Source of the DNA: Lachnospiraceae bacterium UBA1766
GTDB taxonomy: Bacteria > Bacillota > Clostridia > Lachnospirales > Lachnospiraceae
Length of the DNA: 31,293 nt
Direction: 5' to 3'
NCBI GenBank assembly: GCA_002314715.1
Contig: DCGY01000006.1
Location: forward strand, 1-31,293
Each line of letters begins with the position of its first letter. The first letter of the stretch is position 1. Below, in pieces: positions 1 through 6,141 of this stretch. A program made the position numbers and the translations under genes. The notes below the pieces were generated by a model. It worked only from the letters and a program-made list of their open reading frames with translations, searched no databases and had not been told where the DNA came from.

Positions 1-519
1 ATGACTCTTGGTACAAGAATCGTAGTTATGAAAGATGGTGTTATCCATCAGGTTGATACACCTCAGAACCTTTATGAGAAGCCTAACAACCTGTTCGTAG
101 CAGGATTCATGGGATCTCCTCAGATGAACTTCCTTGATGCAGAAGTTGAAGTTAGTGGTGATGTTGCTAGCCTTAAGATTGCTGGTAAGTCAATTCCTCT
201 TCCTCCTGCTAAGTCTAAGAAGATCATCGATGGTGGTTACGACGGCAAGGAAGTTGTATTCGGTATTCGTCCTGAAGACGTATATGATTCTGAAATGTTC
301 ATCGAGAACTCTCCTCAGAGCGTATTCGAGTCTACTATCAAGGTTTACGAATTACTTGGTGCAGAAGTTTACTTGTACTTCGATCTTGACGAGTTCCCTA
401 TGACTGCAAGAGTTGATTCTCGTACAACTGCAAGACCTGGCGATACTGTTAAGTTTGCTCTTGATGTTGAGAAGATTCATGTATTCGATAGAGATACCGA
501 GCAGATTATTACCAACTAG
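1..519 (+). CDS. ugpC: Sugar ABC transporter ATP-binding protein, UgpC/MsmK type, C-terminal part (5' truncated)
   Basis: This is the C-terminal 172 residues of a carbohydrate-import ATPase that energises CUT1 sugar transporters on the cytoplasmic face. The visible part begins in the end of the nucleotide-binding domain (residues 2-40: TLGTRIVVMKDG, then QVDTPQNLYEKPNNLFVAGF, a hallmark of MsmK/UgpC proteins). It continues into the OB-fold regulatory region (FGIRPEDV near residue 88). Walker A, the signature motif and Walker B lie upstream of the window, so the first ATG is an internal methionine and not the true start. Codon use is strongly biased (GCT, GTT, CTT, CGT, AAG, AAC), unlike the genes that follow, which suggests high expression. 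A strong terminator follows the stop. Such ATPases often serve several sugar permeases; the substrate cannot be told from this piece. Confidence 0.93.
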   Translation: MTLGTRIVVMKDGVIHQVDTPQNLYEKPNNLFVAGFMGSPQMNFLDAEVEVSGDVASLKIAGKSIPLPPAKSKKIIDGGYDGKEVVFGIRPEDVYDSEMFIENSPQSVFESTIKVYELLGAEVYLYFDLDEFPMTARVDSRTTARPGDTVKFALDVEKIHVFDRDTEQIITN

Positions 520-532
520 TAAGAAGCTTATT

Positions 533-565
533 GGGGGTGCTGAAGCCAGCACCCCCTTATTTTTT
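533..565 (+). terminator. Rho-independent terminator after the sugar-ABC ATPase gene
   Basis: A perfect 10-bp GC-rich stem (GGGGGTGCTG at 533-542, CAGCACCCCC at 547-556) with an AAGC loop is followed by TTATTTTTT. It lies 14 bases after the stop and should separate the ATPase gene from the regulator gene downstream. Confidence 0.95.
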
Positions 566-588
566 CAAATCTTTTATATGGGGGTACT

Positions 589-1674
589 ATGATTTCTAGT
601 CAGATTATTCAAACAAGTCTTGATGAACTGAGAGCAATTACCAAAGTGGATTTGACAGTGTTTGACTTATTGGGGGACGAAGTTGCATCAACGACAACAC
701 ATACGGATATTACGAAAGATTTGATTCGAGGCTTTGCCGGATCTCCTGCAGACAGTCAGGTGATGGGTGGCAAACATTTGCTGAAAATTTGGGACGAAGA
801 AGAATTGGCCTATATTCTTTTGGCAAAAGGGATGAATGATGATGTATACATGGTAGGAAAGATTGCAGTCTGCCAAATTCAGAATCTGATTATTGCCTAC
901 AAAGAGCGCTTTGACAGGAATAATTTCTTTCAAAATCTTTTGTTGGACAACATGCTTTTGGTGGATATCTTCAATCGTTCCAAAAAACTTCACATCGAAC
1001 CTACCTGCCCCAGAGCAGTCTATTTGATTGAAACCGCCAAGGAAAAGGACGGAATTGCTACGGAAGTATTAAAGGGTATGTTTTCCTCTCAAATGGGGGA
1101 TTACATTACCTCGGTGGATGAGGATAATATTATCCTGATTAAGTCCCTGGAGGGAAATACAACTCCGGAGGCAATGGAGGAAGTGGCACAGACAATTGTG
1201 GCTTCTATGAACACGGAAGCTATGATTAATGTAACAGTTGCTTACGGCCAGGTGGTACAGGAACTGAAGGATGTTTCCAAGTCCTACAAGGAAGCAAAGA
1301 TGGCCCATGATGTAGGTAAAATTTTCTATGCCGAGAAAAATGTGGTGGCCTACAATACATTGGGTATCGGCCGTCTGATTTATCAGTTGCCGGTCAATCT
1401 GTGCAGATTGTTTATCGATGAAATATTTGGCAAAGAGTTACCTTCCGAGTTGGATGAGGTAACCCTGAATACCTTAAATAAGTTTTTTGAGAACAACCTG
1501 AATGTATCCGAGACCTCCAGACAACTGTTTGTGCATCGAAATACATTGGTATACCGAATTGAGAAGATACAAAAGAGTACCGGTTTGGACCTTCGAAATT
1601 TTGATGATGCACTAACCTTTAAAATTGCATTAATGGTTTCCAATTATATGAATTATTTGGACAATAAGGAATAA
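589..1674 (+). CDS. CdaR/PucR-family transcriptional regulator
   Basis: This 361-residue protein has the architecture of CdaR/PucR-type regulators. An N-terminal ligand-sensing region (about residues 1-120) is followed by a GGDEF-like middle region (about 140-270) and a C-terminal PucR-type helix-turn-helix. The last part is clear: FFENNLNVSETSRQLFVHRN followed by TLVYRIEKIQ, then L-x-L-R-x-F-DD-A-L-TFKIAL, near residues 302-350. Family members activate sugar-diacid, purine or other catabolic genes; the ligand here is unknown. The ATG at 589 follows a GGGGGT ribosome site. It sits 24 bases after the upstream terminator, so its promoter probably overlaps that region. Linkage to the sugar-ABC ATPase suggests carbohydrate-related control, but this is inference. 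Confidence 0.85.
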   Translation: MISSQIIQTSLDELRAITKVDLTVFDLLGDEVASTTTHTDITKDLIRGFAGSPADSQVMGGKHLLKIWDEEELAYILLAKGMNDDVYMVGKIAVCQIQNLIIAYKERFDRNNFFQNLLLDNMLLVDIFNRSKKLHIEPTCPRAVYLIETAKEKDGIATEVLKGMFSSQMGDYITSVDEDNIILIKSLEGNTTPEAMEEVAQTIVASMNTEAMINVTVAYGQVVQELKDVSKSYKEAKMAHDVGKIFYAEKNVVAYNTLGIGRLIYQLPVNLCRLFIDEIFGKELPSELDEVTLNTLNKFFENNLNVSETSRQLFVHRNTLVYRIEKIQKSTGLDLRNFDDALTFKIALMVSNYMNYLDNKE

Positions 1675-1680
1675 TATATG

Positions 1681-1716
1681 ACACCTCTTACATATCATAT
1701 GTAGGAGGTGTTTTTT
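1681..1716 (+). terminator. Long hairpin plus T-run whose 3' arm contains the next gene's ribosome-binding site
   Basis: Positions 1681-1695 (ACACCTCTTACATAT) can pair with 1697-1711 in 14 Watson-Crick pairs and one G-T wobble. Six T residues follow (1711-1716). This has terminator form for the regulator gene. However, GGAGG at 1704-1708, in the 3' arm, is also the Shine-Dalgarno sequence for the ATG at 1717. Transcripts reading through from upstream would therefore have the ribosome site hidden in the stem. Confidence 0.75.
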
Positions 1717-2691
1717 ATGCTGAAAAATCGTATGGTTTATTATCTGGAACATATGGAAGAAGAGAATAACGAAGGAGTCATGGGAACGGTTACCATTTTT
1801 CGATACGAAAAGACCTGTGATATCAATATACGTGTGCATAATCTTTGCAGAGAGGACGAGCCTTTGATTCCGGTTTTTTTCTTATGGCGACAGAAAAGGC
1901 AGCCGGTTGGAGAAATGCGGGTTGAATCGGGGTGCGGGAGCATGAATCTTCGTGGCTTGGAAATGAATTGTTTGATAAAGGATGGCCCATCGATTTCGGA
2001 ACTGGAGGAGATTCGGCTTCAAAAAGATGGTAAAGATTGGATGAGGGTAGGCTTGCGGGAGTCCGGAGAAAGGCCATCGATAATGGATTGGGACAGCGAG
2101 GAAATGTCTGATCCGGAGATGTTGGAATTGGTTGGAGAAAAGATTATAGAAGGGACAAGCCTGGAATTGACCTTGGAACGAGAGGCATTGTCGGAAGTTC
2201 AGATGCAGGAAGCGGAAACAAAGAAACAGGAAACGGAGACACAGATGCAGGAAACGGAAACACAGGAAAACATTCATGAAAGAGAAATCGAAAAGCCGGA
2301 GATAGAATACGACGAGAAACCGGACAGGCTTCCTCGTATGTTGCCTTCCAAATGGAACCAGATTTGCTCAATCTATCCGAGGATAACACCGTTTTCGGAC
2401 AATCGGACATACATCAAAATTCAATTGCAGGATTTTTTGCTTTTGCCGGACTGTTATTATTCCCTGACCCAAAACAGTTTTCTTTTACACGGATATATGA
2501 ATTATGGGTATTTGATTTTAGGGTGTATACAGAAAAAACAAAGAACAGAATTTTATTTGGGTGTTCCGGGCAATTATTATGAACAGGAAAAGCAGGCAGC
2601 CAGAATGTACGGGTTTACTTATTTCGATGGAAGCAGGGAGATTTCCAGGGACGGAGACTTTGGCTTCTATATGGAACGGGTGGAACTTTGA
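1717..2691 (+). CDS. Lachnospiraceae-type protein of unknown function (DUF6128-like C-terminus)
   Basis: This is a soluble 324-residue protein without signal peptide or membrane segments. The N-terminal half (residues 1-140) resembles a small beta-rich module. The middle (about 140-200) is very acidic and Gln/Glu/Thr-rich, with repeats of the type QMQETETQE. The C-terminal 110 residues carry a conserved-looking block: W-x(6)-YP-x-I-x-PF, then NSFLLHGYMNYGYLILG, then FYLGVPGNYYEQEKQAA and MYGF. I recall this block from Lachnospiraceae proteins annotated DUF6128, but that family name is from memory and not verified. The ATG at 1717 is chosen over the in-frame GTG at 1708 because AGGAGG ends 8 bases upstream of it. 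The function is unknown. Confidence 0.7.
   Translation: MLKNRMVYYLEHMEEENNEGVMGTVTIFRYEKTCDINIRVHNLCREDEPLIPVFFLWRQKRQPVGEMRVESGCGSMNLRGLEMNCLIKDGPSISELEEIRLQKDGKDWMRVGLRESGERPSIMDWDSEEMSDPEMLELVGEKIIEGTSLELTLEREALSEVQMQEAETKKQETETQMQETETQENIHEREIEKPEIEYDEKPDRLPRMLPSKWNQICSIYPRITPFSDNRTYIKIQLQDFLLLPDCYYSLTQNSFLLHGYMNYGYLILGCIQKKQRTEFYLGVPGNYYEQEKQAARMYGFTYFDGSREISRDGDFGFYMERVEL
2200..2265 (+). repeat. Imperfect ~21-bp tandem repeat inside the acidic linker of the unknown protein
   Basis: Three degenerate in-frame copies of a unit close to ATGCAGGAAACGGAAACACAG lie at about 2203-2223, 2224-2244 and 2245-2265. They encode Q-E-T-E-T-rich units. Such a coding microsatellite-like repeat may vary in copy number between strains. 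Confidence 0.6.
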
Positions 2692-2692
2692 C

Positions 2693-2721
2693 TGTTCACT
2701 TATGGGGAAATATGATATAAT
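2693..2721 (+). promoter_or_regulatory. Predicted sigma-A promoter with extended -10, in front of the Pel-like operon
   Basis: A perfect TATAAT lies at 2716-2721 and is preceded by TG at 2713-2714 (TGATATAAT, extended -10). The -35 match 17 bases upstream (TGTTCA, 2693-2698) is weak; a better TTGACT at 2688-2693 has a 22-base spacer. Transcription would start near 2728 and leave a leader of about 35 bases before the PqqD-like gene. No other strong promoter is apparent to me before 22.6 kb, so this may drive the whole cluster. Confidence 0.65.
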
Positions 2722-2762
2722 AAATTAACTATATCTTGCTGTGTGGGGGGATTTTCGGAGTA

Positions 2763-3023
2763 ATGATACCAGAAAAAAGATATCAGCTACGTCATGCTGC
2801 CGGTGTGTATTGGCTTTTGGATATGGAACAGGCGGGTGTGCCTTACAAACCTCCGATTCCCATCAATGAAATTGGAGCAAGAATTTGGGAATTGCTGTTT
2901 CGGGGAGAAGAAAAGGCTAAAATTGCGGAAATATTGGCCGATGAATATCAAGTGGATATTGGAACAATTTCAGAAGATGTAGATGCGTTTGTGAAACAAT
3001 TGCAGGAATTTGGGGTACTTTAA
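2763..3023 (+). CDS. PqqD-like small protein (RRE-fold candidate), first gene of the Pel-like cluster
   Basis: The 86-residue protein has the PqqD-family pattern: an N-terminal strand region containing WLLDM, the family core INEIGARIWELLFRGE (typical is N-x-x-G-x-x-IW-x-L), and a helical tail ending DVDAFVKQLQEFGVL. PqqD-fold proteins bind leader peptides and present them to modifying enzymes in RiPP pathways; many stand-alone members have no known role. No precursor peptide is adjacent; the next genes are polysaccharide genes. The ATG at 2763 is preferred over an in-frame TTG at 2736, which would sit only about 8 bases from the predicted transcription start. The ribosome site is poor (GGAG two bases before the ATG, or a G6 run 12 bases before), so the exact start is uncertain. 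Confidence 0.8.
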   Translation: MIPEKRYQLRHAAGVYWLLDMEQAGVPYKPPIPINEIGARIWELLFRGEEKAKIAEILADEYQVDIGTISEDVDAFVKQLQEFGVL

Positions 3024-3035
3024 GAGGAAACGCTT

Positions 3036-5210
3036 ATGAATATTATGTTGATCGGTGGAGCAGGGCACTTCATCGATAGTTTGATTAATAAATTAAATAA
3101 AGAGGGACATCGAATTTACCTTCTGACGGGTACCAGATATAAGCAACACCCCTATCAGAAGGTTTTTGAGCGTTATGATTTTACCTATGATGCGGAATGC
3201 CTCAGTGATATTTTTGAGAGTACATCGCCGGATGTAACGGTATACATGGGTGCATATGATACAAATTTTGACTGGAGAGAGGAAGAGAAAGCATCGATTC
3301 GATTCTCTAACAGTATGACAAATATTTTGATGTCTTATGCCATGAACAATAAAGGGAGATTTGTATATCTGTCTTCCGATGAGGTGTTTGGTCAGGATTA
3401 TCCGGAGGACATTACAGAGTATGAAAAACCTACGCCGGCAACCATTCGAGGATTGGCATTGTCACAGGGTGAGGAGTTGTGTCGTACCTATCGGGAGAGT
3501 CGAAACTTAGATATTATCACGGTCAGACTGGATCATTATTATTCGGTTCCGGACAAGAGAGCAGATGTGACCAGTATTCCGGCCAAGATGTGTCTGGAAC
3601 TTTTGGAGAAGGAATCGGTTCATATTGTTCCGGACAATCGATTCTCTTTGTTGTACGAGACGGATGCGGTGGAAACGGTTTACCGGCTGATTTCCTGCCA
3701 GACCCATCGTCATCCAATTTACCATATCAGCTCTTCTGCAGAAATATCCGAAAGGGAAATCGGGGATATTCTGCTTCAGATGAATAAGGACACGGCGATA
3801 TTTGAAAAACCGATTCCGGGAAGAAGATGCGTCCTTTCGGCAGGCTTGTATAATGCGGAATTTGGAAAACCCTATACCTGTAACGTGGACGGAATTGTGC
3901 AAAAGATTGCGAATAAGATGTACAAGAACAGTTATGTATTTCTCACAGGGGAGGATTCCAAACCTCCGTTTTGGGTAAGGATTGCAGAAAATTCCGGTTG
4001 GTTTGTGAAGATGCTGATTCCTTTTGTGGAAAATGTAATCTTGTTTATCATTGTCTTTTTGCTGAATTATTTTCTGGGTGACCTGAAATATATTCAACGA
4101 CTGGATATGTATCTGTTATATGTGCTTTTGTTTGCGGTGGTTTACGGACAGCAGCAATCGGTCTTCGCGGCAGTGTTGGCTTCGGTTGGCTATTGTATTA
4201 CGTTTATCCTAAATCGACCGGGCCATGAATTGCTATTGGACTTGAATACGTATATTTGGATTGCACAGCTTTTTATCGTAGGACTGGTCGTAGGCTATTT
4301 AAAGGATCAAATCGTGGTGCTTCGTAAAGAGACAGAAGAAGTGCAGGATTTCCTGACCTTGCAGCTTACCGATATGAAGGACATTAATACCAGTAATGTA
4401 CGTGTAAAAAATGCATTGGAAATGCAATTGGTTAATCAAAATGACAGCGTGGGCAAGATTTATCGAATCACCTCTGCTTTGGATCAATACAGCCCGGAGG
4501 AGGTATTGTTCTATGCGGCAGACGTGGTGGGACAATTGATGGGTACCAAGGACGTTGCAATTTATCAAATTTCTGAAGGTTCGTTCGCACGATTGTTTTC
4601 AGCCACATCGAAAAAGGCCCGTGCCCTGGGAAACTCAATTAAGTATCAGGAAATGGGAGAATTGTACAGCACCTTGTGCGAGCATAAGGTATTTATTAAC
4701 CGAAAATTGGATGAAAATTATCCGCTGATGGCAAATGCAGTTTTTGAAGAAGGAAAAATGCGAGTGCTTCTGTTTGTATGGGGTATTCCCTGGGAGCGCA
4801 TGACCTTGGGACAGTCGAATCAGCTGACGGTTGTTACCTCATTAATTCAGGAGGCGGTTCTTCGAGCTGACAAATATCTTTCGATTCTGGAGAACCAAAG
4901 ATGTATGGAAGGTTCCAGGGTTTTGACTTCCGAAGCCATGCGTACCTTAATCAATGCATATCTTCGGGCAGAAGAAAAAAGTCTGGCAGACTGCACGGTT
5001 CTGAAGGTTCTTCATGGAACAAAAGACCCGAAAGAAGTTAGCAACAATTTGGCACAAAAGCTTCGCCAAACCGATTATCTGGGTATTTTGGAGGATGGTT
5101 TTGTGTATATTCTTTTGGCAAATACCAACAGAGAAGAGGCCGGATTTGCGATTGAGAGAGTCCGTTCCTTCGGTTTTGATTCGGAAGTTGCGGAGGAGTT
5201 TGAAATATGA
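3036..5210 (+). CDS. pelD: SDR (epimerase-like) - PelD fusion, membrane c-di-GMP receptor of the Pel-like system
   Basis: The 724-residue protein joins two parts. Residues 1-300 resemble an extended short-chain dehydrogenase/epimerase (Rossmann start MLIGGAGHFIDSL; YLSSDEVFG at 111-119), but the third glycine and the YxxxK catalytic pair appear lost (RGLALSQGEE near 138-147). Residues about 325-425 hold four membrane helices. A coiled-coil-like linker follows, then a GAF-like domain (about 480-620) and a degenerate GGDEF domain (about 625-724), which is the PelD architecture. In the last domain RQTD (R677, D680) occupies the RxxD inhibitory-site position that binds c-di-GMP in PelD, and the GGDEF signature is replaced by EDGFV, so no cyclase activity is expected. 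PelD activates the synthase when c-di-GMP is bound. RBS AGAGGAAA precedes the ATG; the stop overlaps the next gene by four bases. Confidence 0.82.
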   Translation: MNIMLIGGAGHFIDSLINKLNKEGHRIYLLTGTRYKQHPYQKVFERYDFTYDAECLSDIFESTSPDVTVYMGAYDTNFDWREEEKASIRFSNSMTNILMSYAMNNKGRFVYLSSDEVFGQDYPEDITEYEKPTPATIRGLALSQGEELCRTYRESRNLDIITVRLDHYYSVPDKRADVTSIPAKMCLELLEKESVHIVPDNRFSLLYETDAVETVYRLISCQTHRHPIYHISSSAEISEREIGDILLQMNKDTAIFEKPIPGRRCVLSAGLYNAEFGKPYTCNVDGIVQKIANKMYKNSYVFLTGEDSKPPFWVRIAENSGWFVKMLIPFVENVILFIIVFLLNYFLGDLKYIQRLDMYLLYVLLFAVVYGQQQSVFAAVLASVGYCITFILNRPGHELLLDLNTYIWIAQLFIVGLVVGYLKDQIVVLRKETEEVQDFLTLQLTDMKDINTSNVRVKNALEMQLVNQNDSVGKIYRITSALDQYSPEEVLFYAADVVGQLMGTKDVAIYQISEGSFARLFSATSKKARALGNSIKYQEMGELYSTLCEHKVFINRKLDENYPLMANAVFEEGKMRVLLFVWGIPWERMTLGQSNQLTVVTSLIQEAVLRADKYLSILENQRCMEGSRVLTSEAMRTLINAYLRAEEKSLADCTVLKVLHGTKDPKEVSNNLAQKLRQTDYLGILEDGFVYILLANTNREEAGFAIERVRSFGFDSEVAEEFEI

Positions 5211-6115
5211 CAAAAGAGGTAGAGGTATTTGTTTCCTTACTGCTTCTGAACTTATTGGTAACAATCGGGTATGTTCTTCACAATTTTCTTCGAAAAAAAG
5301 AAAAAAGAAGAAGCTTTCTTTTTCGGGCTTTGATTATGTTACTATGCCCCTTGGTGGGACCATTGTTTTTCTTTTTCTCTTATTGGATATTTAAGATATT
5401 TATGTCGGATCCGGTGGATTTGGACGACGTTGTATTCAGTAAGGAAAGAGTGAAGACCTTTCTTCGCCCTGATGAGGAAAGAGAACGTAACATGGTTTCC
5501 TTGGAAGAGGCGATTGAAATTATGGATAAGGATAATCTTCGCCAAATTATGATGAATGTGGTACGTGGAGATATCCAGAAATCCTTGACCACCATTTCAT
5601 TGGCTTTAAACAGCGAGGATTCCGAAACGGCTCATTATGCGGCATCTGTTTTACAGGAAGCCTTAAACGATTATCGAATGAACGTGCAGAAACAATACCA
5701 ATTGATGTTAGAGGAACCGGAAGACAAAACAGCATTCGGCGAAATACTGCTGGAATACATGAACAAGGTGCTGGAGCAAAAGGTATTTACAGATATTGAG
5801 CAAAAGGATCTGGTTTTAAAAATGGACCAGGTGGGAGAATATATTTACAAAAAAAAGAAAGAGGTTTTTCTTTCCGGATATTATGAGAATCTTTCCCTTC
5901 GTTTGCTGGAGGTAGAGGAATTTACGCTGTGTGAAAAGTGGTGTGAAAGAGCGTGCTATCATTACCCGGATTCCTTATCCACCTACACAGCACAGTTAAA
6001 GCTGTATTTTGCAAACGGACAGAGAGAGAAATTTTTCGAGGTAATGGAAAATTTAAAGAAATCTCCGGTGGTAATTGATAAGGAAACCTTGGAAATGCTT
6101 CGAATATTTATGTAA
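5207..6115 (+). CDS. pelE: PelE-like membrane protein with TPR-like helical domain
   Basis: This 302-residue protein has two N-terminal membrane helices (about residues 7-28 and 37-63) followed by a soluble all-helical region that looks like tetratricopeptide repeats. In the soluble part, SLEEAIEIMD, VVRGDIQKSL and ETAHYAASVLQEALN match the pattern I associate with PelE-like proteins of Gram-positive Pel clusters. In Pel systems PelE is an inner-membrane protein that works with PelD, PelF and PelG. The gene overlaps pelD through ATGA, which implies translational coupling. The assignment rests on topology, local pattern and position directly after pelD, since PelE proteins diverge strongly. 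Confidence 0.7.
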   Translation: MTKEVEVFVSLLLLNLLVTIGYVLHNFLRKKEKRRSFLFRALIMLLCPLVGPLFFFFSYWIFKIFMSDPVDLDDVVFSKERVKTFLRPDEERERNMVSLEEAIEIMDKDNLRQIMMNVVRGDIQKSLTTISLALNSEDSETAHYAASVLQEALNDYRMNVQKQYQLMLEEPEDKTAFGEILLEYMNKVLEQKVFTDIEQKDLVLKMDQVGEYIYKKKKEVFLSGYYENLSLRLLEVEEFTLCEKWCERACYHYPDSLSTYTAQLKLYFANGQREKFFEVMENLKKSPVVIDKETLEMLRIFM

Positions 6116-6141
6116 GATACGAGAGAAAGGAGGCGCATACT

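Noticed and set aside
3507..4097. Long open frame on the minus strand inside the pelD gene
   Set aside because: It has no ribosome site or family-like motifs and is fully overlapped by a well-supported gene; it reflects codon bias of the plus strand.
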